A DNA stretch of 64,000 nucleotides from Acinetobacter halotolerans (GTDB lineage: Bacteria > Pseudomonadota > Gammaproteobacteria > Pseudomonadales > Moraxellaceae): NCBI RefSeq assembly GCF_004208515.1, contig NZ_SGIM01000005.1:162083-226082 (forward strand). The letters are read 5' to 3'. Below, in pieces: positions 37,356-47,552 of the stretch. The first letter of the stretch is position 1, and each line of letters begins with the position of its first letter. Made by a program: the position numbers and the translations under genes. The notes under the pieces were generated by a model. It was not told where the DNA came from, did no database searches, and saw only the letters and a list, made by a program, of their open reading frames with translations.

Positions 37356-37419
37356 GTGTCAAGTCGCCTTGTGAGTTTGTTTTATAACTCATTGATAATC
37401 TTATAGATGGTTAAAAACG

Positions 37420-38118
37420 ATGTCGAATGCTAAACCGAACAAAACTAAAGACAAAATTTTGCAGATCAGTTTGCAACTGTTTAATGAGCGTGGCGAGCGT
37501 TCCGTCACGACCAATCACATTGCGGCTGAACTCGGTATTAGCCCAGGAAATTTGTATTATCATTTTCGGAATAAGCAAGAAATTATTAAGGAACTTGCGC
37601 TGCAATATCAGGCTGAGACCTTAGGTATGTTGGCATTACCCGATGATCGTCAACTGAATGCCAATGACAAGATTAGTTATTTTCAGGTGTTAAGCAATCA
37701 ACTTTGGGCTTATCGTTTTATTCATCGTGATGTTTATCATCTCGTTGAAAATAACGAGGATTTTAGAAAAATTTATCCGCGTTTTGCGGGACAGGTCATG
37801 CAACAAGGGCAAAGGATCTATCGTGCATTCGTTGATGCTGGGTTGATGAAAATGACTGATTCGGAAATCGAGGCGTTGATTATCAATTTATGGATCGTGC
37901 TGACTAACTGGACCAATTTCCTTTATATGTCGGGTCATATTAGTGACAATAACCGCTTAGAAGAAAAGTGGGTATGGCAAGCATTGCGACAAATGTTGTT
38001 TTTAGAAGGGCCTTATTTAATGGGTGAGAGCCGCCAGACTTATGAGCAGCTACTTCAATCGCTTGGCCCATCTGAATTATTTGCTAGTCTCTCAAATCTT
38101 AAAAATGATGATGAGTAG
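37420..38118 (+). CDS. TetR-family transcriptional regulator
   Basis: 232-residue repressor-type regulator. The N-terminal helix-turn-helix (residues about 8-55: KILQISLQLFNERGERSVTT and then HIAAELGISPGNLYYHFRNK) is a textbook TetR domain; the C-terminal ligand region is variable. It is transcribed away from the aldehyde dehydrogenase gene with a perfect palindrome between them, so it most likely represses that gene and itself and is released by an aldehyde, fatty acid or related molecule. Confidence 0.9.
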   Translation: MSNAKPNKTKDKILQISLQLFNERGERSVTTNHIAAELGISPGNLYYHFRNKQEIIKELALQYQAETLGMLALPDDRQLNANDKISYFQVLSNQLWAYRFIHRDVYHLVENNEDFRKIYPRFAGQVMQQGQRIYRAFVDAGLMKMTDSEIEALIINLWIVLTNWTNFLYMSGHISDNNRLEEKWVWQALRQMLFLEGPYLMGESRQTYEQLLQSLGPSELFASLSNLKNDDE

Positions 38119-38202
38119 GTCTTAGCTATTTAGTCAACAGCAAAAAAGCGCTAGAATGCTCGGCTTGATTTTAATTTGATTTGAATAAGTGATATTGACC
38201 AC

Positions 38203-39066
38203 ATGAACACGACTACTGCCCATACAGCACGACTACTGATTACTTGTGAAGACAAGCCGGGCATCGTGCAAGCTGTATCGAGCTTTTTGTATCATCAGGG
38301 AGCAAACATTACCGCACTTGATCAGTACGCCACAGAAGCTCAAGGCGGGCGTTATTTTATGCGTGTTGAGTTTGAGTTGGATCATTTGCAGTCTCGCAAA
38401 GAAGCATTGATGCAAACCTTTGCGGCTAACGTTGCTGAACGTTATGGAATGCAATGGAAACTCGCATTTGTAAATGAGCTGAAAAAAGTCGGGATTTTAG
38501 TCTCTAAAGTTGACCATGCTTTGTTAGAGCTATTATGGCGTCATGCGCGTGGTTCATTGGAATGTGAAATTACCCATGTGATTTCAAATCATGAAGATTT
38601 GCGTGAAGCTGTGGAGAATTTTGGTATTCCATTTACCGTGATAAAAGTGACCAAAGACAATAAAGCAGAAGCTTATGCGCAGATTAATGAGATGATGCAA
38701 GGCAATGATTTACTTGTTCTAGCACGTTATATGCAAATTTTGAGTGAAGACTTCGTCGCGAAATGGGAAATGAAGATCATCAACATTCACCATTCTTTCT
38801 TACCTGCTTTTGTTGGCGCGAACCCATATAAGCAAGCTTACGAAAAGGGTGTGAAATTGATTGGTGCAACAGCGCATTATGTCACTGCAGACTTGGACCA
38901 AGGGCCAATTATTGAGCAGGATGTTGAGCGTGTGAGCCATGATTATAACGTTGAACAATTACGTGAACTAGGCGAAGACGTGGAGCGTAATGTGTTGGCT
39001 CGTGCAGTCAAATGGCATTTAGAAGACCGTATTATTGTCGATGGTAATAAGACCGTCGTTTTCTAA
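38203..39066 (+). CDS. purU: PurU, formyltetrahydrofolate deformylase
   Basis: Hydrolyses 10-formyl-THF to formate and THF, balancing one-carbon units. The 287-residue protein has an N-terminal ACT domain (about residues 8-85: LLITCEDKPGIVQAVSSFLY) and a formyltransferase-fold catalytic domain (about 95-285) with LARYMQIL, NIHHSFLPAF and IGATAHYVT motifs. A palindromic terminator follows. Confidence 0.95.
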   Translation: MNTTTAHTARLLITCEDKPGIVQAVSSFLYHQGANITALDQYATEAQGGRYFMRVEFELDHLQSRKEALMQTFAANVAERYGMQWKLAFVNELKKVGILVSKVDHALLELLWRHARGSLECEITHVISNHEDLREAVENFGIPFTVIKVTKDNKAEAYAQINEMMQGNDLLVLARYMQILSEDFVAKWEMKIINIHHSFLPAFVGANPYKQAYEKGVKLIGATAHYVTADLDQGPIIEQDVERVSHDYNVEQLRELGEDVERNVLARAVKWHLEDRIIVDGNKTVVF

Positions 39067-39094
39067 TAGACCTAAGTCTCTATGTCATAAAAAG

Positions 39095-39119
39095 AACATG
39101 CCGATCGGCATGTTTTTTT
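39095..39119 (+). terminator. Terminator after purU
   Basis: AACATGCCGATCGGCATGTT is a perfect 20-base palindrome followed by a T run. Confidence 0.88.
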
Positions 39120-39207
39120 ACCATACGGTATTGTTATGTTATAATATTGCGTTTTAGGTGAGTTGAGTTATTAATTTAAGTCATATTCACAAAAAAATAG
39201 TTGCAAA

Positions 39208-39222
39208 TGAAAACACTTCTCA
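39208..39222. promoter_or_regulatory. Degenerate Fur-box candidate upstream of tonB
   Basis: TGAAAACACTTCTCA fits the 7-1-7 form TGAtAAtNaTTaTCA at the outer and several inner bases (10 of 14), with A/T-rich flanks. It lies about 85 bases upstream of tonB. The match is weak, but tonB-exbBD loci are often Fur-controlled. Confidence 0.4.
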
Positions 39223-39307
39223 TTTATTATTGCAGCACTTTAATTGTTCTATCCGATGTGTGTGATCGTTTTTTTACGAACACCATCTATTAGGTACTTT
39301 GATTTTT

Positions 39308-40120
39308 ATGAGTCCATCTCCTGCAGCATTCAACACGTCAAGCCCGATGAAAAAGAAAATCATCACTGCCTTAGTTGCAGTTGTGATTGGACATGTGGGA
39401 GTTCTGTGGGCGGTTAGCCACATCAAAACGATTGAGTTGAAACCAATCGAAAAAGAGCCGCTTAAGGTTCGTTTTTTAACGATTAAAGAGGATGCGCCTC
39501 CACCATCTCCAAAAGTGGAACCGATTAAACCCAAAGTAGAACCAAAGCCTATAGAAAAGAAAATAGAGCCGATACCTGTAGAAAAGCCAAAAATTATTTC
39601 TCAAAAAGTGCAGAAAGTTGAGCCTAAGGTGATTCAGCAAGATGATACTCAAGAGAAGTTAAAGAAACAGCAAGATTTGGAAAAACAAAGGCTCGAACAA
39701 CTCCAACGAGAGCAAGCTTTGAAAGAGCAACAAGCACGTGAACAAGCTCTGAGAGAACAGCAAGCACGTGAACAGGCTCTAAGAGAGCAGCAGGCTCGTG
39801 AGCAAGCAAGTCAAAATCAACCGAAATCAGTGAGTGCTGGCGATATTTCTTGGAGTAGGAAACCAGTTATTAGTCGTGAACAAGTAGCACGTTACTTTAA
39901 GGCTGAAGATGGAGAAATAACAATATCACTTGATATTTCATCTGATGGAACTGGCAAGGTTACAAATGTTAAAGTAACTAAATCAAGTGGTAATGAGAAA
40001 TTTGATGCTTATGTTATTAGACAAACTTATGCTGCTAGATTTAAGTCCTATAAAGTAAATGGGGTAGTTACTCCATTTGTTGCTCCTCAACCTTTCTCTG
40101 TTAGCGTTGTTGGAAAGTAA
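39308..40120 (+). CDS. tonB: TonB, energy transducer
   Basis: Links the proton motive force from ExbB-ExbD to outer-membrane receptors. 270 residues from the ATG at 39308 (a TTG at 39299 and an internal ATG at residue 14 are alternatives). A membrane anchor (about residues 17-36) is followed by a Pro/Lys/Glu-rich spacer, then a Gln/Arg-rich charged segment with three copies of EQQAREQALR, and the TonB C-terminal domain (about 185-270). The order tonB-exbB-exbD follows with short gaps. Confidence 0.93.
   Translation: MSPSPAAFNTSSPMKKKIITALVAVVIGHVGVLWAVSHIKTIELKPIEKEPLKVRFLTIKEDAPPPSPKVEPIKPKVEPKPIEKKIEPIPVEKPKIISQKVQKVEPKVIQQDDTQEKLKKQQDLEKQRLEQLQREQALKEQQAREQALREQQAREQALREQQAREQASQNQPKSVSAGDISWSRKPVISREQVARYFKAEDGEITISLDISSDGTGKVTNVKVTKSSGNEKFDAYVIRQTYAARFKSYKVNGVVTPFVAPQPFSVSVVGK
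39725..39808 (+). repeat. 30-bp tandem repeat inside tonB
   Basis: Nearly three copies of a 30-base unit, encoding EQQAREQALR each, with a few synonymous changes between copies. It lies in the periplasm-spanning spacer, so copy number may set its length. Confidence 0.85.
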
Positions 40121-40164
40121 GTACATTAACAGGTCGAATTATATTACTAGATAGGAGTTCAGAT

Positions 40165-40785
40165 ATGAACTTTTCAGTTTATTGGCAACACGCAGATGCA
40201 GTAAGTAAGACGCTGTATTTTGTCCTTCTAGCAATGTCGATTGCGACGTGGACGATTTTTATTCTACGTATTTTAGGAACACGCCAATTAAAACAACAGG
40301 CTTATGCTCAGCTTGCTCAGGCTTTGTCGACGCTTAAAGCGAAGTTACAACCATTGACCTTTGAGCAGCGCAAAGCAGTTGCTGAACAAGCTTTACTTCG
40401 TCAAATCTCTGCTGAGAAATCACAAGCAGAAAAAGGCGTATCTGTACTTGGGACAATTGCTTCACTTGCACCGTTCGTTGGTTTGTTTGGTACAGTGTGG
40501 GGAATCTTCCATGCACTTGTGGCTGTCGGTAAAAGCGGCCAAGCTGGTTTAGCACAAGTTGCAATTCCTGTCGGTGAGGCGTTGATCATGACGGGGCTAG
40601 GTCTTGCGGTTGCGATTCCTGCAGTATTGGCTTACAACATCTGTATGCGTTTCAACCGTGGTTTGGCACATGATTTACAAGATCAGGCTCATGGCTTGTT
40701 GATTGATACCATGTTGCAGCAAGAAACCACAGCAAAGACTGAAACTAAAGCGACTCAACAAAGTTTAGTTGGAGGTCAAGCTTAA
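40165..40785 (+). CDS. exbB: ExbB, TonB-complex proton channel subunit
   Basis: 206-residue inner membrane protein of the MotA/TolQ/ExbB proton channel family. Three membrane segments are visible (about residues 15-37, 110-132 and 145-170); the family motif GTIASLAPFVGLFGTVWGIFHA (residues about 93-114, given by span) is intact. It works with ExbD and TonB. The exbD ribosome site overlaps its 3' end. Confidence 0.95.
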   Translation: MNFSVYWQHADAVSKTLYFVLLAMSIATWTIFILRILGTRQLKQQAYAQLAQALSTLKAKLQPLTFEQRKAVAEQALLRQISAEKSQAEKGVSVLGTIASLAPFVGLFGTVWGIFHALVAVGKSGQAGLAQVAIPVGEALIMTGLGLAVAIPAVLAYNICMRFNRGLAHDLQDQAHGLLIDTMLQQETTAKTETKATQQSLVGGQA

Positions 40786-40786
40786 A

Positions 40787-41191
40787 ATGGGCTTTCAATT
40801 GGGTGAAGATCACGACAGTGGCATGAATGAGATGAACCTCATTCCTCTGATCGATATTATGTTGGTATTGATGATTATCTTTTTAGTCACGGCAACGGTT
40901 GCTAGCCCATCAATTCCATTGAGCTTACCAAAGACAACGGCTGAAATTATAGATCCACCACCAAAAGCACTTACTATTAGTATTAATGCGAAAGGTGAAG
41001 TGGCTTGGGATGCGCAAATTATTAGCTTAGATGAGCTAGAACAGCGTTTCCAAGAGGCAGGTCAAGCAGAGAATAAACCGACTGTGCAACTACGTGCAGA
41101 CAAAGAATCAAAATACGATACAGTTGCACAAGTGATGTCTCGTGCCAGTGAAGCAGGCTTAAGTGATATTGCTTTTGTCAGTGAAAATTAG
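40787..41191 (+). CDS. exbD: ExbD, TonB-complex subunit
   Basis: 134-residue protein of the ExbD/TolR family with one membrane helix (about residues 19-39) carrying the essential aspartate in LIPLIDIMLVLMIIFL (Asp21), and a periplasmic domain. The start is the ATG at 40787, which lies one base after the exbB stop, with GGAGG within exbB. It ends the tonB-exbB-exbD operon and is followed by a terminator. Confidence 0.95.
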   Translation: MGFQLGEDHDSGMNEMNLIPLIDIMLVLMIIFLVTATVASPSIPLSLPKTTAEIIDPPPKALTISINAKGEVAWDAQIISLDELEQRFQEAGQAENKPTVQLRADKESKYDTVAQVMSRASEAGLSDIAFVSEN

Positions 41192-41207
41192 TATTTGAGT
41201 TTATAAA

Positions 41208-41240
41208 TAAAAAAGCAACTCAGTGAGAGTTGCTTTTTTT
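41208..41240 (+). terminator. Bidirectional terminator between exbD and msrA
   Basis: The stem GCAACTC/GAGTTGC with A and T runs on either side lies between the convergent genes. Confidence 0.88.
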
Positions 41241-41244
41241 ATGT

Positions 41245-41769
41245 CTACTCAGTTTTGAGTAGATCCATAAATTTTGCCCGTAATTTAGAGAGCTTCGGCG
41301 GAATGCTAAAGTTACAATAGCCTTGTGAAGGATTGCGCGCATAAAAATTTTGATGCTCATCTTCCGCAGGATAAAAAATCGGGGCAGGACTCAGTTCAGT
41401 GACGATGTCTAAACCTTCATCTTCCAGACTGTGAATCATATGCTCTGCGAGTTGTTTCTGCTCATCATTAAAGTAATAAATAACAGAACGGTATTGTGTA
41501 CCGATATCATTGCCTTGACGGTTTAATGTCGTTGGATCGTGCGTGGTAAAGAATACATTTAAAAGTTGAGCATAGCTGATCTGCTGTTCATCAAAATCAA
41601 TGAGTACGACTTCAGCATGTTGTGTCGTGCCTTGGCAGACTTGCTCATAACTTGGGTGTTGAACAATTCCGCCAGCATAACCGCTGACCACTTTCTCAAC
41701 ACCTCTGAGTTGTAGAAATACAGCTTCTACACACCAAAAACATCCACCACCAAACAGTGCTTGTTGCAT
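41245..41769 (-). CDS. msrA: MsrA, peptide methionine-S-sulfoxide reductase
   Basis: Repairs oxidised methionine in proteins. 174 residues; the catalytic motif GCFWC is at the N-terminus (Cys10, with Cys13 also present). The start is the ATG at 41769 ([13 protein letters not shown]), with TTGGGGA seven bases upstream; a TTG at 41781 would add four residues. It is convergent with exbD. Confidence 0.94.
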   Translation of the reverse strand: MQQALFGGGCFWCVEAVFLQLRGVEKVVSGYAGGIVQHPSYEQVCQGTTQHAEVVLIDFDEQQISYAQLLNVFFTTHDPTTLNRQGNDIGTQYRSVIYYFNDEQKQLAEHMIHSLEDEGLDIVTELSPAPIFYPAEDEHQNFYARNPSQGYCNFSIPPKLSKLRAKFMDLLKTE

Positions 41770-41825
41770 AAAATTCCCCAATTTTTATTTTTTAAGAATG
41801 TGTCTAAAGTAAACCAAGTGCTTAA

Positions 41826-41862
41826 AAAGTAAAAGCCCGTGTTTGAAACGAACTTTTACTTT
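41826..41862 (-). terminator. Terminator between msrA and the META gene
   Basis: The ten-base stem AAAGTAAAAG/CTTTTACTTT lies between the two minus-strand genes and ends in an A/T run. Confidence 0.7.
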
Positions 41863-41876
41863 TTTATGATGAAGCA

Positions 41877-42353
41877 TCAAGGCAATGGTTGAGTCACTGT
41901 CACGAAACTGACGAGGACCTTACCCGCGCTATCTGACAATTGAAGTTTGTTTCCATTAAGCCTATAGCTTGCTGTATGGGTTAAAGCATCAACATATTGA
42001 CGAGAAAGGGTCGCATTGTCGTTGCCGATGCACGCCATCTTAGTCGATGCAATTGGACCAAGTTGTAACTGTTTAGCACTACTTTCAAAGCTACCAAAAA
42101 TCTTGTTACAGCCGTCAGCACCAGAGAAACGCTTGGTGTTGGCATCAAATTGGATAGCTGGTTTTTGATGAGAAGGACCATCAGTTTTGATGTCGACACC
42201 ATTGATCTGTGTCGCGACCCAAGTGTGGTTATATAAGCCGATACTTTCTTTTTGAGATGCATTGGACGAGGTATGCAGCGACTCAGTGGCTGCACAACCA
42301 GACATGACAACCGCAACCGCCAAAGTACTAGAAGTTAACAATGTTTTTAACAT
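41877..42353 (-). CDS. META-domain lipoprotein (HslJ-like)
   Basis: 158-residue exported lipoprotein with lipobox MSGC (Cys20). The rest is one META domain (about residues 40-155: WVATQINGVDI, SGADGCNKIFGSFE, and the C-terminal GNKLQLSDSAGKVLVSF), the fold of E. coli HslJ and Leishmania META proteins. HslJ is a heat-inducible outer membrane protein with no settled function. The gene stands alone. Confidence 0.82.
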   Translation of the reverse strand: MLKTLLTSSTLAVAVVMSGCAATESLHTSSNASQKESIGLYNHTWVATQINGVDIKTDGPSHQKPAIQFDANTKRFSGADGCNKIFGSFESSAKQLQLGPIASTKMACIGNDNATLSRQYVDALTHTASYRLNGNKLQLSDSAGKVLVSFVTVTQPLP

Positions 42354-42479
42354 AAAAATTTAAATCCAAGTCGTTGTGTTTATATGGTCATTATTTAAAT
42401 CAATATTGATGTAGAAGCATGGTATGTAGCGTATTCTTTTGTAAATATTAATTTATTTCTAAAATAACTAGTATGAGGT

Positions 42480-43535
42480 TTATTCAGTTTTAGGCAGGCC
42501 AGTACGAATAACGGCCGAAAAAAACTCGCTACTTTGATTGGGTTGTTTAGCGTATTGTTCTGAACGAGGGTTGATATGAGCCAGTTGATACCACTCTTTC
42601 ATACTGTAGTTTTGATTAAGTGCTTTCAGATCATGTAAATAATTTGGTAAATAGCCCGAAGCCAAAAGGCGGTAATCTTTCGGCAACCTGTGTGGGTTGA
42701 TGGCCTGTGCCATGTCAAAAATGAGGGTGGTACAGTTACTGGTCAGGGTATTGTACCATTTTGCTTCAGCACGCAATTCATCTGCTTTATTTAGATATTC
42801 AATAAATAAGGCCTTGCGTTCATCGGCAGGCATTTTGATGGGGAATAGATAGACTTGTTCGTTACGAATATTACTTCGTGTATACACAATATCTTTTTCA
42901 TCAGAGGCTATCAGGCTCAGCTCATATTTACGAAAGAAACCACCAATTGCTGAAAATGATTCGCCCTTTTCCTTACGGATTTCAATCGAAAAGACCAAGG
43001 GTTTTTGATCTGAGAAATCGAAACTTACTAGCGTATGGGCGATCTGTGGTCCCATCCAGTATGATGCAATGACATTAATGCCGGTAATTTTACTCAGGTC
43101 AACAGTGCGGTTTTCCCAACGAACATCATAACTGCCGTCGGCATGCCAGTTAAAATTGCGAACATGATGTAATGTAACAATATCGCCATGCTTCTCATAA
43201 TTGAGTTGTTCTGCAACCTCAGGATCCCATTCACGATCTTGTCTTGCATCTAATGAGAAATACCAAAGCAGTGAACAAGCAAATGCACAACAATAAAGAA
43301 TAATGTCAGTGCGCCGACTAAAAATATGACCACTGATATAAAAGCCAATTAAGCTGAGTGCAAATAAGACCCAAAGCAGTATGATCAGACGACTAAAAAC
43401 ACTGCCAAGGGGTTGTTGAATCCATAAAGCAAGACACAACCATGCACTTGAAAGGATCACGAATAGGGTAAAAGTACTGTGTAAGAGTCCTATCCCTAGC
43501 GCAATGAAAAACTCACGTGATCCAATGTCATGCAT
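42480..43535 (-). CDS. DUF4105 membrane protein
   Basis: 351-residue protein with three N-terminal membrane helices (about residues 10-35, 45-70 and 75-95), then a large periplasmic DUF4105 (Lnb N-terminal-like) region. The sequence YNTLTSNCTTLIFD (Cys about 265) matches the cysteine-centred motif of that fold. Function is unknown. It is 20 bases downstream of folA on the same strand, so it may be cotranscribed. Confidence 0.78.
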   Translation of the reverse strand: MHDIGSREFFIALGIGLLHSTFTLFVILSSAWLCLALWIQQPLGSVFSRLIILLWVLFALSLIGFYISGHIFSRRTDIILYCCAFACSLLWYFSLDARQDREWDPEVAEQLNYEKHGDIVTLHHVRNFNWHADGSYDVRWENRTVDLSKITGINVIASYWMGPQIAHTLVSFDFSDQKPLVFSIEIRKEKGESFSAIGGFFRKYELSLIASDEKDIVYTRSNIRNEQVYLFPIKMPADERKALFIEYLNKADELRAEAKWYNTLTSNCTTLIFDMAQAINPHRLPKDYRLLASGYLPNYLHDLKALNQNYSMKEWYQLAHINPRSEQYAKQPNQSSEFFSAVIRTGLPKTE

Positions 43536-43555
43536 AACAATTCGCGATCCATTTT

Positions 43556-44065
43556 TTATTTTTGATAAGTTGCAAACTCAAATGCTACATTTGATTTTTC
43601 ATCAGTATGTTGTTCTGAGTTTACTTTATGGAAGTCCTCAGAGATTTTTGGATAATGAGCATCGCCTTGTACATCTAAATCCACATGAGTGAGTTCCAGA
43701 CGATCGGCAATCGCAAGTGTTTGGTTAAAAATCTCTCCACCCCCAATAATAAATAAGGATGCTTTTTCAGAGTGTTGTACGTCTGTAAGTGCAGCATTTA
43801 ATGCATCTTCGATGCTATGCGCAACCTTAACCCCATCAAACTGCCAAGATGGGTCACGAGTAATCACCCAGTTCACGCGATTTGGCAGCGCTCGTCCCAT
43901 GGATTCAAGGGTCTTACGACCCATGATCACTACGCCGCCTTGGGTGATGGCTTTAAAATGTTTAAGATCGGCAGAAATATGCCACGGTAGTGCATTGCCT
44001 TTACCTATACAGTTTTTTTGGTCCATTGCCACAACGTGTACAACTTCAGTTCCTTGCCATGCCAT
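43556..44065 (-). CDS. folA: FolA, dihydrofolate reductase
   Basis: Reduces dihydrofolate to tetrahydrofolate with NADPH; target of trimethoprim. 169 residues with the N-terminal VVAMDQKNCIGKGNALPWHI (substrate Asp/Trp loop), IMGRKTLESMGRALPNR and the FIIGGGEIF motif. It lies 21 bases after thyA on the same strand: the thyA-folA pair couples the thymidylate and folate cycles. Confidence 0.96.
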   Translation of the reverse strand: MAWQGTEVVHVVAMDQKNCIGKGNALPWHISADLKHFKAITQGGVVIMGRKTLESMGRALPNRVNWVITRDPSWQFDGVKVAHSIEDALNAALTDVQHSEKASLFIIGGGEIFNQTLAIADRLELTHVDLDVQGDAHYPKISEDFHKVNSEQHTDEKSNVAFEFATYQK

Positions 44066-44086
44066 GTGGTGATCTCTCTAAAATAA

Positions 44087-44929
44087 TTAAACTGCGACAG
44101 GTGCTTTAATTGCAGGATGTGATTCATAGCCTACAAGTTCAATATCCTCAAATTTAAAGTCGAAAATATCGTTGATCTCTGCATTGAGTTTTAATTGACA
44201 CAAAGCTAATGGCTCACGAGAAAGCTGTAATTGCGCTTGTTCAAAATGATTGGCATATAGATGAGTATCACCACCTGTCCAGACAAAATCACCAACCTCT
44301 AAGCCACACACCTGCGCAATCATATGAGTGAGTAGGGCATAGCTGGCAATGTTAAATGGCACACCTAAGAAGACATCGGCACTTCGTTGATAGAGTTGGC
44401 ATGACAGTTTGTTATCTTGTACAAAAAATTGAAACAGAGTATGACAAGGCGGGAGTGCAACTTTGCCAGCCTCGTTTGGATTCCAACCAGATACGATTAG
44501 ACGACGTGAATTTGGATTGGTTTTGATTTCATTTACCAGCCATTTGATTTGATCAAAACCATTTTGCTGATAACTACCGTCATCATTTTGAGTCGCGCCA
44601 AAGTTGCGCCATTGGTGTCCATAAACAGGACCGAGTTCGCCTTCAGGACGACCAAAACGAGCAGTTTGTTCTGCGGTTGCCCATTCATCCCAAATTGAGA
44701 CTTTGTGGTCTTTTAGATATTGCACATTGGTATCACCCTTCAGGAACCAAAGTAGTTCAATCACAATCGAACGAAAGTGGACTTTCTTGGTGGTTAATAA
44801 GGGGAAACCTTTGGAGAGGTCAAAGCGCATTTGATGACCAAATACTGAACGTGTCCCAGTTCCTGTGCGGTCTCCTTTGTCGCCGCCATTGTCGAGAATA
44901 TGTTGTAAAAGGTCTAAGTATGTGCGCAT
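44087..44929 (-). CDS. thyA: ThyA, thymidylate synthase
   Basis: Makes dTMP from dUMP with methylene-THF. 280 residues; the catalytic cysteine is Cys162 in [13 protein letters not shown]. The start is the ATG at 44929 (MRTYLDLL), six bases after AGGA; the ATG at 44935 is too close to the ribosome site. It is about 16 residues longer than the E. coli enzyme, mainly from an insertion near residues 85-125. folA follows. Confidence 0.96.
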   Translation of the reverse strand: MRTYLDLLQHILDNGGDKGDRTGTGTRSVFGHQMRFDLSKGFPLLTTKKVHFRSIVIELLWFLKGDTNVQYLKDHKVSIWDEWATAEQTARFGRPEGELGPVYGHQWRNFGATQNDDGSYQQNGFDQIKWLVNEIKTNPNSRRLIVSGWNPNEAGKVALPPCHTLFQFFVQDNKLSCQLYQRSADVFLGVPFNIASYALLTHMIAQVCGLEVGDFVWTGGDTHLYANHFEQAQLQLSREPLALCQLKLNAEINDIFDFKFEDIELVGYESHPAIKAPVAV

Positions 44930-45100
44930 CGTCATTCCTATCGCAGATTTTGCTCGGGCTAATCTTATCAGAATTTATGTGATAAATAATGGGGCAATTG
45001 AGCGTCACTAACTGTCGCAGTACAGACTTTGTTCTCTATTTTAATTTAGCTGCTTGTTTTATATTAAGTTCTATAAATAGCGACATGGATAATCAACAAA

Positions 45101-45874
45101 ATGAAACTTCAACCTGAGAATTTACCGAGTACTTTGCATCCATATTTAGAAAAAATTTCAGCAACTATGCTGCCGACTGTCTCCATGCAGCTAACACCAA
45201 GTGATGATTTAACTTTATGGCAAAGTAAGATTGGTGGGCAGCCTTATTTACCGCTAGACGTCACTTATCCTGTCGATTCGGATGGCAATCCATTAGTTTT
45301 ATTGGCGCAGTTCAATTTTGCTGAAATTCCAAATTTACCTAATTTCCCAGACAAGGGGATTTTGCAGTTTTATATCGCTGCCGATGATTTATATGGGATG
45401 AATTTTGATGACCAACAGCAGCAATCAGGCTTTAAAGTTTTATATTTTGATCAGATTATTGAAGATGCAACACACTTAAAACAGGATTTTTCCGAGCTTG
45501 AATTTGATGAAGATGCTTATTTGCCTTTTACTGGACAGTATTCGATTGAATTCACTTTAACATCCCAGCCAATCAGTGCTCAAGATGATGGGTTTAATAT
45601 TGGAATTGATGAAGATGAAGTTTATGAGTCATACAGTGAAACCTTTGCTTCAACAGGGCATCGATTAGGTGGCTATCCATTTTTTACGCAAAGCGATCCA
45701 CGTGGCTATAAGGAAAATATTCAAGACTATATTTTGCTATTTCAATTGGATACGGATGATGCCGAAAACGATATTATGTGGGGGGATTCTGGTGTCGGTA
45801 ATTTCTTTATTCACCCAGAAGATTTAAAGAAAAGAGATTTTTCTAAAGTCCTCTATAACTGGGACTGTTGCTAA
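45101..45874 (+). CDS. YwqG-family protein (DUF1963)
   Basis: 257-residue acidic cytoplasmic protein of the YwqG/DUF1963 family. The signature LTLWQSKIGGQPYLP (residues about 43-57), LLAQFNFAEIP and GHRLGGYPFFTQSDPR are present. The family is found in bacteria with polymorphic toxin or Imm-like contexts and also alone; here it stands alone and its function is unknown. A terminator follows. Confidence 0.85.
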   Translation: MKLQPENLPSTLHPYLEKISATMLPTVSMQLTPSDDLTLWQSKIGGQPYLPLDVTYPVDSDGNPLVLLAQFNFAEIPNLPNFPDKGILQFYIAADDLYGMNFDDQQQQSGFKVLYFDQIIEDATHLKQDFSELEFDEDAYLPFTGQYSIEFTLTSQPISAQDDGFNIGIDEDEVYESYSETFASTGHRLGGYPFFTQSDPRGYKENIQDYILLFQLDTDDAENDIMWGDSGVGNFFIHPEDLKKRDFSKVLYNWDCC

Positions 45875-45879
45875 ATAAA

Positions 45880-45907
45880 AAAGCGGATGAGTGATCATCC
45901 GCTTTTT
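45880..45907 (+). terminator. Terminator after the YwqG-like gene
   Basis: The stem AAAGCGGATGA/TCATCCGCTTT with loop GTGA and a T run; it also serves the convergent xpt. Confidence 0.9.
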
Positions 45908-45921
45908 CTAGATATTGAATC

Positions 45922-46542
<621 letters not shown>

Positions 46543-46643
46543 TTAGAAAGCATCGAAAAAATTGCAAGCCAAAATTATAAGGTTTATTGATATTTCACAT
46601 AAGTTTGGGATGTCTGACATTTGGCTGCAGGCGATTCTCGTGA

Positions 46644-47357
46644 TTAATTGGTTTTACCTGAATAACCAGTTAACAAGAGTCCATATGAGGATTTTCCATC
46701 ATTGTGGGCCATTTTCACTGGCAGGTAATCAAGTTTTGGCGCCAACCAAAATACCGTATTACGTTCAGGCTTGTCGTGTTGCATTACGACTTTTATCGTA
46801 TTAAAAGTACCGTAATTGGTCTTGATTGTTTCGGTTCCTTGTTTCACAAAGCGACGATCATCCAATGCTTTTGCATCGGCAATTTGGTATTTGGTTCTAA
46901 GTGTATTATTTTTCAAATCTTCACGGATTTGCAGTTCAGCATTGAGTTCATCTAATGCGCCTGCTTGCCATGCAAATGAGCGAGATTTATCATCTTTTTT
47001 GGTATTGATGACTTTGCTGTTGGGGTTGAAATTAATACTCATTGTATTATTGTGGATTAAAATTTTGCTGCTGCGATTAAATTTCTGAGAAATAATTTTA
47101 TTGTCGACAAAACCAAACTGACTGGTTTCAGACGCTGACGCAATACCACCCGCTTTCGCTGTAAATTGATAGGTCCAGTTATTACCTTGTTGAGATAGGG
47201 TACGAGTGGCTGAGCCTAGATTTTTATTGTTGTAGCTAAATTGATAGCTCGCTTGGAAGGGTGTCATCGCCAATGCATGACTCGATAAACTTGCACATAA
47301 GATTGCAGCTGAGCTTGCGGTAGTGATACCAAGAACTTTCGATAATTTCTTTGTCAT
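46644..47357 (-). CDS. DUF3108 exported protein
   Basis: 237-residue protein with a signal peptide (about 1-30, cleaved near SHALA) followed by one DUF3108 domain (residues about 33-230), a beta-rich fold of unknown function related to lipid-binding-like barrels. Motifs include ASYQFSYNNKNLGSATRTL and WLAPKLDYLPVKM. The gene stands alone; the 195-base upstream gap shows no ORF, only a GGAGG at 47406-47410. Confidence 0.85.
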   Translation of the reverse strand: MTKKLSKVLGITTASSAAILCASLSSHALAMTPFQASYQFSYNNKNLGSATRTLSQQGNNWTYQFTAKAGGIASASETSQFGFVDNKIISQKFNRSSKILIHNNTMSINFNPNSKVINTKKDDKSRSFAWQAGALDELNAELQIREDLKNNTLRTKYQIADAKALDDRRFVKQGTETIKTNYGTFNTIKVVMQHDKPERNTVFWLAPKLDYLPVKMAHNDGKSSYGLLLTGYSGKTN

Positions 47358-47552
47358 AATACGATGTCCTTTGAGTGAATACCTGATACATCACTCGCTT
47401 ATCAGGAGGATTTATAATTATTATGCCTGTAGATTGTGAAGAAAAAATCAGGTTTTTTGCTCAGCACTTGTTAATTTTCGTATAAATCATAGTGATATAT
47501 GTTTTACCAATGGCAAGAACGACTGCGTTACTTGCCTGATTTCGATTGAGTC

